The notes below the pieces were generated by a model that made no database searches, was not told where the DNA came from, and was given only the letters and a program-made list of their open reading frames with translations. The position numbers and the translations under genes were made by a program. 64,000 nt of DNA from Motacilla alba alba (lineage: Eukaryota; Chordata; Aves; Passeriformes; Motacillidae), in NCBI RefSeq assembly GCF_015832195.1, contig NC_052018.1:66029666-66093665 (forward strand), read 5' to 3'. Shown here one piece after another: positions 35,133 through 49,065 of this stretch; positions within the stretch are counted from its first letter, which is position 1, and every line of letters begins with the position of its first letter.

Positions 35133-35784
35133 CTGGAAATCAAGCCTGTGAGTCATACAGGGGAAGTTCATTACAGGGCACACAGCTGTATACCCAGGCT
35201 GAAAAGGGCTGGTTGCTTGCTGGGGGAAGTCTCTCATTGCTGGGGTTAACATACCCAGTAACGTGGGATTCTCTAGTCTCACAGGAGATTATGGTACAGA
35301 AACTGTGTTTCTGAAACCAGATTAAAAACAGGTGTAGGGAGCAGTAAAAGCATGGGGTTGGTAAATTGCCTTAGAGACATGGATATCTAAGCTAGTGCAT
35401 GTGCACCTGTGTGTGGGTTGCTTGCATTAGGAAAGGTTCAGCTAAGAGTAAAGAAAATCCTTGGATGTGTCCCTTTGGTTTTGTTTGAATTTCAGTGCGC
35501 TCTAGAACAATGCGTAGGGACTCAGCTGCTTCCCTCAGGGATGTGAAGGGTACAGAGTTTAGAACTTGAGATATTTCCAAATACAGGGAGATCTTGCAAA
35601 GTCACCTTTTGGCTTCCTACAGGTGAGCTTCTGGATGGATGCACTGAGTGCTTCGTCTAAACACAGCAAAGTATTTGATTAGAAACAACATTTTGGAGAA
35701 GAGAAGAAACTCCCAAGTAATTAACATCTAATAGAGCACTCTTCTTCTAATTGCTAGGTGTATCTATTAGCTACCAGTGAAGCA

Positions 35785-35860
35785 AGTACTTGCAGCTAAT
35801 TGTGATAAATCTGTCTTTGGAAAATAATCAATTAAAGTAATTTAAATTTAAGCAACCTAA
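35785..35860. promoter_or_regulatory. Possible conserved noncoding element
   Basis: An AT-rich but complex segment contains GCAGCTAATTGTGATAAATC and AATAATCAATTAAAGTAATT, with several homeodomain-type TAATT/CAATTA words and a GATA-type TGATAA. This composition is typical of developmental enhancers in gene deserts, but conservation cannot be tested here. Confidence 0.2.
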
Positions 35861-37948
35861 GACTGGACCTTGGCTCCAGGTATCAAATCCATTTTCTCTG
35901 TGCTTTTAGGTTGTTGTAATTTAATCCTCCAGGGTGTATGTGATTTACCAGGCAAGAACACCTATACCTTTTATTGATATCTTAACTGTTAATGTAGGGT
36001 ACAGTTCATACTCTTCTGAAAACAAAATGTATGCAGTATATTCACTTGTGAACAGAAGAATACTTTTTTCACTCTTCCATAACCATCCATGTTTAAAAAG
36101 ATGGAAAAATAGATGGGAAAAGTAGAGAGGATAAAATTTTGAGGTTACTGTTTTGGAGTGAGTATTCCTGCAAGATGACTCAGAATTCAAGCTGCTGCTC
36201 ACTTTGCAATGCCAAGTGAAAGTCAAGTACCAGCCTCACTGATGTGAAAGAGTAGACTGGACTGGTCTGAACTGAAATATCTGGGCAAGAATCTGAGGTG
36301 GACTTGTTTAGTTGTACATGACCATCCTATAATCTTTCTGAGCTTTCCTTCAAGAGATACATACTGCAAAACAAAGATAGAGCAAGAGAAAAGGCATATG
36401 GGGTCACTGCCTGCAGTTTTTAATAATGAAAAATAGTTGGAATGGTCTACTATCCATCTTCCATAGCCTGCAGTTAACTTAGGTAGAGCATTAAGTATTT
36501 ATCTGTGAACTTTAGAGTTCTGCCTGGACAACATGATGATGCCCTGAAAGGTAACAGTTTTTTTGACATTACTTCACATAAAATTCTTGTGAATCAGCTA
36601 GGGAAATGTGGTCTTTAAGAAACTGGGTCGGACGAAAAATTTATTTTCTCCAGATAAGCTGCTCTCTGGATGTAGTTATCAATGTTGCAGCTTCAAAATT
36701 GAAGGAGATACGAGTTGGATTCTTTTATGAAAGGATGTTTTCTTGTTTTGTTCATTTGGTTTTTACACAGCACAAAGGAATAATGTGATTTCAACACTTC
36801 AAAAATAGAGCAAAAACCTCTGAGTTCACAGAGCATTTTGCACAGTGAGCTTTAATTGCAGCAACAGAGATAGAGATTGGGTGCTAGGGAAAAAACCCTA
36901 ACTCAAAACAACAACCTAAAAGTAAAGGTAATGAGATATATTCTTAGACCCCAGAAGCTGTAAATGTCTTTAGGAACAGATTGGACAAACATTAATCAGA
37001 AATGAAAAGACAAAAGCTGAACCTGGGCACACACAGTGCCACTTCATAGAGTCCTTTCGAACCATCCCTTGTATTGTGCTATAACTTATGATGAAGCTTA
37101 CATTTGAAAAGTACCTCACACTTGCTGCCTTTGTGGAAAGGTTAACTTCTAAAAGGCCGAAGCAGAAGTGAGGTCCTTTTCTCCTAAGGAATTGAAAAAT
37201 ACTAAATTGATAATGGTGTACTGAGTCATTCTTTCCACTGCACCATCAAATTACATGCTTGCATCTGTCAGCCATATGCCATTCCAGTCTTTCCTGTCTT
37301 GATTTCATTAATAGCACTGGGCCAAACCAGGCAGAATTCCTGTTTGTGTAGGCAGGTGACCTCTCTCATTAGTATCTTCTTGCTTTCTGTTTTAGTGAGT
37401 ATAACCCCAATAATATGACATTTTAAAATCACATACTTCATTAATAAATGTAACTTAGAGTTAGTTCCTTGATGGCAGGAATAAAAATGCCCTCGAATTT
37501 TCAGTTCCCTGCTTCTTGCACCTTACAGGTACCCCATTTTTGCCATGTTCTTCCTGAGCTGCTTGTTCTGTACCTCATCCCATACAGTGGGACTGCTAAT
37601 CTTAGGAGGAGCTTTGTAACACTGATGATGATTTTGTCTGACATTAATATGACCTGTATGCTTTGTCTGGAAATAATTATGCTACTGAATTGATCCTCTA
37701 CTGAAGTGATGGCTTGACCTCCCTACTCTGAGTTGTTCCCTTAGAAAACGCTGTGGGACACATGCAGGAAGCTGTTTTTGTAAGGCTGGATGACAGTTCA
37801 GAGATATGGGATGTAATTGTTCTCTGGCAAAGAAAAAAAAAATCTCAGTAGGACAGATATGCCAACAGACCTTTGCTGCTTTAATGAAAACGCACCTAAA
37901 TGTCTGCTGCTGTGCCCAGAAAGCTTTTGGAAGGTAAAGCCCAGACTC

Positions 37949-37974
37949 TCTAATACAGATATCTAATACAGATA
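37949..37974. repeat. 13-bp perfect tandem duplication
   Basis: TCTAATACAGATA occurs twice head to tail with no mismatch. Confidence 0.9.
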
Positions 37975-40900
37975 CAACTTGGATATGATTGCAGATTTGA
38001 GGCTGGGATGGGAATCGTTTTATTTGAATTGGTGAATATCACTCCCAATTGTATCACCTTGCTAAGAAGGCATTGTAGTGGGGTTCATTCTTAATCTTCC
38101 TCCTAAGTGTTTCTCAAGCTTTTCTCTGTGCCCATAATTATCATCTGGAAACCCTCTGACTGCCTTGTGAAAACCCTTGTGATTCAGGTGGGTAGTTAGT
38201 AATTGCCCCACTGGTGCTGCGAGCTGTGGGGAATGGACCAGCCACCAGTAGGTTTCTGGTTTTTAAATACTTGGGAAGTGCTGAGAAGAGGTTAGAAGGA
38301 AAAAAATCTTGACATGTACAAGAAGAAAAGTGGTGCACTGCTGCAAAATTTGTGGTGCAATGAGGAAGCTCTTTATATTTATAATATTGTTCAGAGATCT
38401 AAGTCATGCTACCCTAAGACACGTCCTCCACAAGTGAAAAGAAAGGGTTTGGATCTACTGAATGTTATTTATCACAGAAGACTCCAAGTTAGTGGGGTTT
38501 TTTTCCTGTTCATGTTTAAATTGTTTTGTTTACTGAAGGGGCTGCTTTTTCCAAAATTATGGTTTCCCTGACCTGTCTTAATGTTCAGCATAGTTCTGTG
38601 ATTTTATAGTCTCTTCACATTAACTTTACAATAAAGTTAATATGATACAATGACATTGTGCCAGAATCTCTCAGCATTTTTTTAATTTAAAAAAAACATA
38701 TTCAAAACCACAAAACAAACCATATTGTTCTCAAAAGAAATGGGACGTTCAATCATTTCAAGATTCATTCAACTGATATGGAGGTGAGTTGTTTTGCTTT
38801 AGGAGTGTATTTTGAAAAGACCTAGTCTCCACTTAAAGCAATTTTTTATATCCCTTCTCAGTCCTCAGTTTCACCACTGACAGTGCTTTTTCCTGGCATC
38901 AAGACTTTGGCTAAGAGAGATTTATAGTTCTTTCCCAGAACAGAGTAGATATTTGGCCCTCCTATCTAAGTCTTTATTTACAGAAGTAGTCTTTACAACT
39001 ACTTCTGATTTGGGAGTCTTTAGGCTCTTTGAGAGGAAATGTTATTAGTTTTTTCCATTTATATCTCAAATTTATTTTTATCTCAGGTTTTATTCATCTT
39101 TATCCAGGGCTGTTTCGCCAGGAAGAAAATGTTGACTTTAAATTTCCGTTTGTTGCAGGAGTGCACTTTAAAAATCCCCTTAACAACAAATGCCAGTTCC
39201 TTTGAAATTATATTTCCCAACTGCTGTTTAATTTGCAAAAGAAGTAAAACCTCCAAAGGTACATAAAAAGGTTCTATTTCTCTCAGCAGAACTAGCAGAT
39301 TTTCAAATCTAATGAAATGTGGTCAAATCTATTTGAATCAGTTCCATTTCAGCATGTCTACTTGATATAACCAAATGGACAGAAAAATTATTTATTTGAT
39401 GCTTGAGATGATAGGTATAATCTTTTTTCTTCTGGCAGAAAAAAAAATTTCTCTTGCATTCTCTGCTCACAAGGTTAGAAAGAGGCTTTGTGGGATTGTC
39501 TTGCTATCTTGATGTGAGTCCCTGGACTGTGTTTTAGGTATGGACCCCCAGCCATTGACAGCTCTTGGTGCTTTTCTTTGCTGCAGGGAAGAGGGAGGGA
39601 ATGGATTTGCTCAGAGCTGATTGCTCATGATATTGGAACAAGCAGTTGGAGTGAGGTCTTGCCTACAGATGGGATTATATTATTTGTATATATTGACATA
39701 TGTTGGAAGAAGATATACCACTTTTGCCACTTTTACTTGGGCTAATGTCACTTGTACAAGTGCTTAGAGTGCTATCATTTAGAAGCGAGCCGGTAATATT
39801 ACTATACTATTTCTGAGCTACCTCAAAAAGTGTGAATTTTCTGTGACTTAGCTAGAATATTTGTATTCAAGTGCTGTGTAAGAGGGCCTTTCATCACGAA
39901 CAAGTAAATGCCAGGCTAAATCATGTAAGAATTACAGAAAGTTCAACGCTCATAATGGCCTCATATGCTCGTAAACTGAGTTAACTGGATGGAGTTTCCT
40001 AACAGGAGAGCTGGAAAGAATCTCAGCCAAGCTAGTGTTGAGTCAATGCCCAAGTGGCTTGAATAGGCACTGAGATAATGGTATCAGAAGCAAGGGAAAG
40101 ATTTCTAGCATCCGCTAATGAGATAAGAAAAAACTGTAGAATCTTCATACAGAATCTAAGCTGGTTATATTTTCAGGAGAAATAAAGTTTTATTGAGATG
40201 GTTTTTGTCTCAGTTTGTATCTGTATATGTACTTCTTTCCTTCCAACACTGTTTAGTGTTGAGTTGGTGGTGTGTGATGTTATTCCTGAAGTTACTTGAT
40301 TAGCTTGGACTGAACCCATCTTGCTGACCTTTCTTCTACTTATGGAAGTACCTATGTTATTGTTTCATTGCAAAGTAGCCAACAGAAATACTAATAGCAT
40401 AAAGACTTCTGTCTCCAGCACAGTTGGGATTTCAGTTGGGTCAAATCTGTTACCAGAACCATTGGAGAATGTACATCAGAGAAATACACCTTCACTCACC
40501 CCCAGCTTCTCACTGGCCTTGAGTCAGGCATTCCGTGAATGGGATTTCTAGAGGAGAGTGACAGGGATACTAGACAGCTCCTCTGAATCATTAGATCCCA
40601 TAATGCTCAGCTCTAACCAGAGGAAGTGCGCTTCAGAGTGCTGAGACTGGTGGTTTCTTACCTTTTTACTACATACCAGTGACTTACTGTTCACAGCTGT
40701 CTCCTGAGGGGGCTGGGAGCTGTGCATCCCGCCCCTCCCCTCACACACAGGCTTTGGACACACAGCACATGTGTTGTGCAGCACACAGCCTCAGTTAAAA
40801 CCTTTTCCCCTTTGTAAGTTACAGACAAGGGCAAGGCAGAAATACACTCATTAGCAGAGGGAAGTAGGCTGCATACATCTATATAGGCTACTGTCAAGTT

Positions 40901-42188
40901 CTATACATGCTACCTCAAGTGCAAGGGGCAGTAGGAAACTGAAAACATAGTTAATTGAATAGATATTCATCCTAGAAACATGGCTTCAATGTACTTCATG
41001 TGTATAAAGACTGGAATATTCCTGAATTTTTCCTGCTTTTCTAACATTTGCATGGGTAACACAGACAATGAAAAAAAAATGGTCTTGTTTCATATGCCTG
41101 TATCTTCTCCACTGGGGAGGCTGCAGATGATGAAGTAATGTGGAGAAAAAAGGAGGATTTCAAGAGGAGCATTACATGTGGGAAGGGCTTCTGCCCTTAA
41201 ACCAGTTGAAGAGAGAGACCAAAGTGTTTGAGCAACAGGGCTTGCCAGGATACTAAGGCAGGAAGCTAAGAGAAAAATCTGTGGGATGGAAATTGCAACA
41301 GTGTAATGAAATCTGATTACAGATTTATGGCATGAAAGAATATTAACCATCTCCTTCCCACATCTATTTCCTTCCTCCTCCCTCCACTCACTTTTTCTTT
41401 GTGGAAAAGTCCTGTCTTCTCCTATGATCTCAGACTAGGGTAAACTGGTAAACTGGCCATGTGCAAACTGGCCTGGCAAGGGTCCCTGGAACATCTTCAG
41501 TTTAGAATTGTGCTCTGTGAGGTTTTGTATGGTGCTGTTTGGTAGGACAGTGGTAACAACAGTATAGACCATCACATCCCTGTTCCCAGGAACAGTCTCA
41601 AGAATTATCTAATTAAGAAGGATAGAGAGCACTGGTATTTACTTTTTAAGGTTCTTTGCTGGGTGTTCCTGGGGAGCTGCAGTGAAATGACAGAAGCTCA
41701 ACTGATATTTAGCAACTGAAAATCTGATTGTCAATTGCCAAGAGGAAACTGCAGTGAAGGGATTACAAGAGGTTCCTCCTCTAGCAAAAGCTCTTCATCT
41801 GATACATGCCTGGTTTTGTAGAGATGGTATTCAAATTCATGATACCTCCTCCTTGAAAAGCTGTTGGTTGTCATAAACAGTATTTATTCTCAAATCCAGA
41901 TAAACTGCTATTCTAGATCTGTAGTTCAGATGTATCTGAATTAATCTGGAATTGAGGTGCCATGCATCTTGATATGACAATAGCAAAAAAGGTTACAGGT
42001 TAGACTAGGAGATTGGCTAACTATCCTAGCTATTACAGTGGCCACAAATGGAGGTATGTGGGAAAGTGAAAAGAGTAGGAACACAGGCAATCCTGAATAT
42101 TCTCCCAGGTACAGCTATTATTGTCTTAAGGAATGTTGTGAAATGAAGTTTTATCCTTTTGTTTGCTTGCAACTTGGCTCCAAATTGC

Positions 42189-42240
42189 TTTCTTTAATTA
42201 GAAATTTCTTTAATTAGAATTTCTTTAATCTTTCTTTTAT
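42189..42240. repeat. Short tandem repeat TTTCTTTAATTAGAA
   Basis: About three and a half copies of a 15-16 base unit, the last ones truncated to TTTCTTTAATC and TTTCTTTTA. Confidence 0.8.
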
Positions 42241-43516
42241 TAGCAAAGAGGTGAAACTAGTGATGCCATTTTAACCCATTCATGAATATCATGATTTTGT
42301 ACATCTCCGCCAGAACCTGCTTTTGTCATCTCTTTTTGTGGCTGAGCTGTCCAGTCCTCATATTCATGATCTTCGTTGCTTTCCATCACTGAATCTGTTC
42401 CAGGCTCCCATGAGAGATGCAGAGATTTCACTCATGATCTCATAATACTAATGAACCAAATGAGCTGCGGCATCATGTAGGTCATATTTTTTTTCTCTGT
42501 TTATCACCCAATAGTGCCTGAAATTCAAGTTTTTAAGCACTGCAAAGAATTGAGCTGGTTTGTTCATGGAGCTTCCTCTTACATTTATATAGATATAGCC
42601 TATGTTTCTATTTCTGTCATAGTCTCAAGATTCCACTTGTGAGTGGTAATGGTCAGCAAAATGGTAAGGACCATCATTTATATGTGAAGCTGGAATTGTT
42701 CTTTGTCTACTGTGCATCCTTTATTACCACCTACACTGTATTTCCGCTGCTCCTTTATTACCCACTCAGCTCTTTGGCCCTGCTGTTTCTCTGTTGGACC
42801 TCATTCTTAATAACTTAATATGAAGAAAATGAGAAAACTTTCTCATTCCATTTCTTGCCCTCTTTCAGATACCTCACCCGGATGGAAATTAGCACAAATT
42901 CAGGTAGAATCATTAGTCAGCAAGAAATGACCATTTACGTCCAACTTCAGTTTCTACTTTCAACTGATTATCTGTCTATGCTGGCACATTCATCCTTTAT
43001 GCTATACTTGCTTGTTTTTACCACTTCGGTTAGATTTTCTTTTGGAAACTAAAGTAGTTGTTTTCTGCTTTATGAGACTTTTCTAAAGAATTTCTTGCCC
43101 CTTTCAAAATGTAGTTTTGCAAGGCATAATTTTTCTTCAAAGCCCTATTAAGTCCTGAAGTTGATCATTCAGGTGACTATTATTTCTGCATTTTTTTTTA
43201 TTTGAGGTTGCCATTTACTTGCCCACTACAGGTCAAGCAGCCTGAAGTTCCCTTGAATCTGTTTGTTAAAAAAATGACATCACATTTTTCGTGGTACTCT
43301 CATCCTGATGCAATGAGAAGCTGCACACTATCCTTGGTAATTCAGTTATTTCATCCTTGAGTTCCTTTAAAGCTCCTGGGTGAATACCATCTGGACTTGG
43401 CAATTTGTTAAGTTCATTTTCTGAATTTGTTTCATAACTTATTATACAGTTACTTCAACTTCAGACAGCTCCTCTGAGTCACTCATTTAAAAACAAACTC
43501 CCTCAAAAGACCCCCA

Positions 43517-43559
43517 TTTTTTTTTTCTTTTTTTTTTTTTTCTTTTTTTTTTTTTTTTT
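43517..43559. repeat. Poly-T tract with two C interruptions
   Basis: Forty-three bases of T with C at two positions (43527 and 43542). It is low-complexity sequence, possibly the reversed A tail of an old insertion, but no element body is recognised next to it. Confidence 0.9.
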
Positions 43560-44181
43560 GTTCTGGGAACATGGGAATCTTCCCAGCTTCTCCCAGACTG
43601 AAAAGCTGTGCAAGAAATTACATCTTCTCTTCGTACATTTCTGCTCTTACACTATTATCAATTGACTTTGCAATCAATCTATATCTCTGTGGACATATTA
43701 CGTTTATCAATTGTGCTTTGAAACATTTGTGTCTGCTTCACTGTGTGTTTAGGTTTTAGTCTGTAGGAGTTCATGATCTTTTATTCTGTTCATTCACATC
43801 TTCCACTTTTTAAGGGCTGCCTCTGTGAAAATATCGGGTAGAAATATGAAATTCTTTTTGCTCCTTTCTGGAGGATTTCTCTGTAGATGATATTTATTGC
43901 CCCCATGCTTTCAATATTGTGGCTTTACACAGCTTTGAGTGTGTGGATGAGATGCTTTTCTTTACTTTGAAGTTTTTCTTTAATTTTACAAAGAGCTTTG
44001 GCTTTTTGCAAGTCATTTTTCTGCCATAAGGAAGAAAAGTTTTTTTCTTTTTTCAGCTCTGAGTGATTGAGTCAGGGATTCCTTGTTTATTTACCTGGAA
44101 GCTTATTTTAAATATCAGCTACAGCTATGCACGTAGATGTGCCTTAGAGGTGCACACCTCCATGTGCTCATTGAACATGGC

Positions 44182-44290
44182 AAAAAAAAAAAAAAACCCA
44201 CCCAAATCAAAAACCAAAAAACCACCACATATATGCATACCCATATATGTATATGCATATATTTTATGTATATATGAAATATACATGCAC
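44182..44290. repeat. A15 run and alternating purine-pyrimidine AT-rich tract
   Basis: A run of 15 A is followed by A/C-rich sequence, then CATATATGCATACCCATATA and related ATGT/ATAT alternations to about 44290. The alternation makes many short palindromes (ATATGCATAT) and could extrude cruciforms. Confidence 0.8.
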
Positions 44291-47200
44291 AAGAATGAAC
44301 GGGAAATTGTGTTGTGTTCTGAATCCATAGCAGCATATGAAATGAGCTGGTTAATTGTGGGTCATTTTTATGACTTCATATAGTAGAGTTCCCAATGTGC
44401 TTGTTCCATAACCTTTCACATTTTTTTCTGTAAATCGCTCTCACTGGGTTGCAGTGACTGTAGTGAACAGTTCAGATAGCTCATAGTTGCTAAGCACCAA
44501 CCAGGCCTTTAGTAGAAGGAAAAAGATAAGTGTGCCACAAGAAACTGTATTGATCCCTAACTGCATTACTTGCTTTGAAATTATGTGATTTTGTCATTCT
44601 AAACCTGCTCTTTACTTCCTTTGGTTGCATATGGCATGTCTTGGAGCATATCTTTACAGGGATCTTAACATAAAGCTAAGGTGACTCAGAGAGGCTTCCT
44701 CCTTATAAATTAACAATTTTTATCAGTTACTAAGAAACACAAGCAATATCATCTGCTGGTAGCAGCTCTCTGCAGGTGGGCATCCTGAAATATTGACATC
44801 ATTTGAACCATAAGGGTTCTGTGCAATTACATTTTTAAGGCTGATTAAAACAGTAGGAGAGTTGCATATTAGTTTTAAATGTTATTAATAAAAGCAATTA
44901 AAACCCTCTCATTGTATGTCTGCCTTCCTGATGCTATGAGTCCAATTGATTTGTGGGAATATCCTTGTGTACTATACATTTATCCTAGTCTTCGTGGGAA
45001 AGATGAGAAAAATGCTTAGTAATGAGATGCATAAAGGAAGACATGCTGCTACCTTGCTAGTGATGACAAGTTTTACATCTAATGCTTTGATCCTCCTGGC
45101 CCACTGCAGTGAGCTTTGAGCCCTGTCTGTGCACTGAAAGTGTTCAGAATGCATCACAGAACAAATCGAAAAAGGTTCACCTGCCAAAAAGCACTTTTTT
45201 TTTTTTTTTAATTCAGATTGTGTTGAAAGGCTTAAGCTGAGGAAGGTCAAAAGACAATTTGGTTGTGATAAGGTTGAGGCATTTTAGCTCAATTTTATCT
45301 AGCAGTCTCGTCTCTTACACTCAATGTTAAAAGTTCTATTTTAGCGTTTGATCCAGCTTTTAATGCCGTGTTGTGCCGTGACCAGAATAGCAGGCAGGGT
45401 GTCAGGCAGAGGACACCCGCTGCAGGCACCCCTCTGAGAGCAGTGCCAAACCAAAGCAAATATGCCTGAGTCCCTCCAGCTACTGCTGTCATCCAAGAAG
45501 AAGGAATATGATTGTTTCCTGTAAATACGTCTTGACACAATATGACCAGCACTTCCATGTGCATACACTGTGTTATATAATACAGTCTGTAGACATTCAT
45601 AGGAAACTTCACAATCATTGTCATATTTTCTTTTCCTTGATCAGATGTTGATTTACAAGGTCTTTCTGATCTTTTTCAGTAGTGGTAGAATCATAACTTA
45701 ACATTTCTTTTGGGTTCTAATTTTAATACCAGCATAAATGCTATTGCAAGTAATAGTTTATTTTTCAGTGGGGTTGTTTAATTTTGTGTTGCACGCCTTA
45801 ATGGCTTGCAGCTGTTGATAGACCAGTGAGAAACTGCAATAGCATTTTCAGCCTCTTGAGTAAGACTTCTAGCGAGGTTAAATTTGTCTGCTTATAAATA
45901 AGAAGCACTACATATGGTGAAATAGGATTTATTTCGCCTGAACCTTGTCCTCTGAAACAGGTCTAGGAGAGTTGGCTTGGACATATGTAGCTGAGGCAGA
46001 GAGGAAAGTTCTTTTGACTCATGAGCCCTCCCATGCTCAGAGTCTGCCTCCTTTGGATGTGACAGATTGTCCTGTGGAGCAGGCTTTGTTTTTTCATTAG
46101 CTACATATCCAGCTCATAAATGGCTTGATGATTGGTGCATAAAATCTGAAATGCAGTTGAAGGATTAGGACTTCAGCAATCCTCTGATAGAATTAATCTA
46201 TGCAGGTATATCAAAAGACCTCTACTTTCATTTGCCACCTGACTATTTGCTCAGGTGTGGGTTAATGCTATACTGTCGTTTTACCTTTGTAAACTTTTTA
46301 CCTGTGAAAAACAATATTACCCACTGCTCTCAATGTGTAATCCACAATAGACTTCCTTATAAGCTGCATCTTCTTGTGTCAGCCTTATCAACTAGTAAAT
46401 AATTATTATTTGCTGAATATAAGATGTCTCCCCATGTTAATATGCCTGGCTTCTTTAAATATGTGTGAGCTTTCCTGATGCATGACTGTACCCTTTTTCT
46501 AAAATGCCAAACTGCTTCTGAAAGAAGGTTCTTCCCTCCAAATGAATGGTATTTCTGAAGCAGTAACTTACAGTTTGAGTATTTATTTACTTGGATTACT
46601 AAGAAAAACTTTTCTCCTTTACAAAGCAAAGGACTGAAAGTGTTCAGAGACAAATGGAAAATATCAGAGACACTCCAACCTTGTATAAACTGGAACAATC
46701 TCTCAAAATGTGGGGGCTGCTTCTCAGGAAAAGAGGTCAAAGGCACTTCATATCCTTTTGGAGGGACTCTGGAGATAAAAACTAAAGGCACTTTAGGGAG
46801 TCACAGTCTCACCTTCTCTGCCATATAAACTTCCCATACAAACTCATGCTGGTATTGAATGACACTGCAATGCTAGTACTTGATAGTTTGCTTTAACAAT
46901 TATATTTTGGTCTCCTCTCCCTATAGTTCTCAAGTTATTTCATGGTTAAATCATTGCTTCATGACTGTTGCTAAAGTTAAATTGCAGCAAATAAGCTTTG
47001 GGGGTAAAAGGGAAGGAGACAGAATATATCCAACATTTTTTGTCACTTACATCTCTTGATGCAGAAATGTGAAAATATTTTCAGCCTCTTCCCAGCAGGG
47101 ATTTCAGTACTCAAAGTGATTGCTGCTTCCCTCTTGATTTGGCACTAATGTGTCCTTTAGGAAGGCCTGTGAACATCTGAAAGCTGAAGAAAGTTTTCTC

Positions 47201-47829
47201 CAACACCTGCCAGCTTTGGAGTTTATTTCTAACTGAGGCTTGAAGTGGCAACAGAAGAAAGGAATCATTAGCAGAAAATGCTTGCTACTTTGGGTTTCTT
47301 TTTTGTTTCCCCCTCCTTCATTTTAATCATCCCAGATATGTAACAAGTGATCATTTCCAAGTAGCTCTGTCGGGTTAGGGCTGGAATGTCTGAGTGCACT
47401 GGCACTGTGGTTAAAAACACCACCACCGAAACCCAGGACACACTGTCCATTGTCTGCTTCTGTACACAGCCATCTCAGAAATTAGGCAAATTAAATGCTG
47501 AGAAACCTCAAAAGCAGAAAGGTCGGTATAAAATGGTGGGAGTTAAATTACTGTGCAGCAAATTATATAATTTTGTGCACAAGTATTGTCTGCAAGGCAT
47601 GTCTAGCTAGTAGGATGATATTTTTTTAACCAAGTTGCTCTTAATTACAAAGAAAATATGGCTAACAAATTATTACTATTGAGTTTCTGAAAGAGGCATT
47701 TTCAGTTGCAAGTGGTAATTATAAAACATAATTATACTTAATATAAATTACATGTAAATTAAATTGTATTTCAGCTGCAACCCAAGTCGCTCTTTCAAGA
47801 TTAGTACTTAGTGTGAAGAATGAAGCAGA

Positions 47830-47870
47830 AAAAGAGAATAGACTTTCTCTCTGAAAAGAGAATAGACTTT
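47830..47870. repeat. 17-bp direct repeat, period 24
   Basis: AAAAGAGAATAGACTTT occurs at 47830-47846 and again at 47854-47870, separated by CTCTCTG. It looks like a local duplication. Confidence 0.85.
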
Positions 47871-48745
47871 ATGAACCAACAATAAAATTCTGAATTATAC
47901 TTCAAAATTTCAATTTTAACTAAATAATTAGTGCCACAGGTGCAACACAGTTGAGAAGACAGAAGAGGTTTTCTAGTAAAGACCGCTAATTTTCCATAAA
48001 CTGCTTGATATAGTAGATAGGAATACAATTTTGCCCATTTAGTAACTTTTAACAAGTTATTTGGAGGGTCTTTCTTGAAAAGGGTGAGCAAGATTTGCTG
48101 GTCTGAGTCCAGATACAGTATGCAGCTAGTTAACTTCACAGAACACCCAGCCACAAAATAACTTTTACATCAGCATCTAAAACCACATTGTATTTAATAT
48201 GCCCACTGGAAATATGCAGTCTGAGAGTGATAAGAGGCAGGGAAGCAATACACTTTTAGAGTTTTGGGCTCCTTCTCCATCACTCTAATGAAACAAGAGA
48301 CAGTTTGCTGGAGTGAGTCTAATGGGGAACATTTTCAGTTTAGGGGTAGAACAAACATATCCCCATCAGCCAGGTACTTTTCCTTCCCCTAGATGTCTTT
48401 TGAATTAGTAACTAAAACAGCCTCCTTCTTCAACACCTTCTGCCTACAGTTATCTACTGAAGCAGCCTGACACACGAGTGTGTTTCCTATGTTTGCCTCC
48501 CTGAGGGGATTTCTTACGACAGACTTAATATATTACATTGCTGCATTGAAACCAGGGCTGATCACTCCAGTGATGCATTGTTGCCTCTGTGATGCATGGC
48601 AGTGGAACAGTGCCTCCAGTCAAACTGCTTCCTGGCCTGTAAAAGCAGCTCCAAAGCCATTTGTTCCAAGGCGATGTAATGAAGTTGTACAAAGAATCTG
48701 ATTGCTACCAGGAATTTTTGCTTACTAGGAAAATTTTTGCTTGGA

Positions 48746-49065
48746 AAGCTTAAAATCATCAACTCATTAAGTTGGAAAAGACCTCCAAGGTCGCCTAGTC
48801 TAGTCCTTAACTCAGCATTGCGATCACTAAACCATATGCCCATCCTCACAACATTTGAACACTCCAGGGATGGTAAATCTACCACTTCCCTGGGCAGCCC
48901 ACTGCTTGTCTACTGCTCCTGTGAAGAAGTTTGTTATAATAGCCAATCTAAACCTTTTGTGGTGCCACTTGAGGACCTTCCTTCTTGTCCAATTGCTTGT
49001 TACCTGGCAGAAGAGACCAAACTCCACCTCACTACAACCTCCTTTCAGGGAATTGAAGATTCCAG
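48746..49065 (-). mobile_element. CR1 LINE 3' end, antisense orientation
   Basis: The reverse complement of CR1 is read on the + strand: AAGTTGGAAAAGACCTCCAA, CGCCTAGTCTAGTCCTTAAC, CACTTCCCTGGGCAGCCCAC, AAGAAGTTTGTTATAATAGC and CAATCTAAACCTTTTGTGGT, then TTCTTGTCCAATTGC. Similarity fades after about 49065, though up to 49200 may still be decayed CR1. Truncated and noncoding. The open frames across it on both strands are artefacts. Confidence 0.9.

Larger units (their letters stand above)
33691..48745. other. Long gene desert segment
   Basis: No gene is supported in 15 kb. It contains a G-rich quadruplex-capable tract (35095-35132), a CNE-like homeodomain-site segment (35785-35860), a 13-bp direct duplication (37949-37974), a short TTTCTTTAATTAGAA tandem (42189-42240), T-rich tracts (43517-43559, 45188-45202), an A15 run with an alternating AT/GC-poor stretch (44182-44290) and a 24-bp-period direct repeat (47830-47870). 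The open frame at 46357-46791 (-) is long for the background but has no recognisable domain. Confidence 0.5.

Noticed and set aside
46357..46791. 144-codon minus-strand open frame as a transposon fragment
   Set aside because: No transposase, reverse transcriptase or gag-like motif could be seen and no flanking repeat structure; likely chance.
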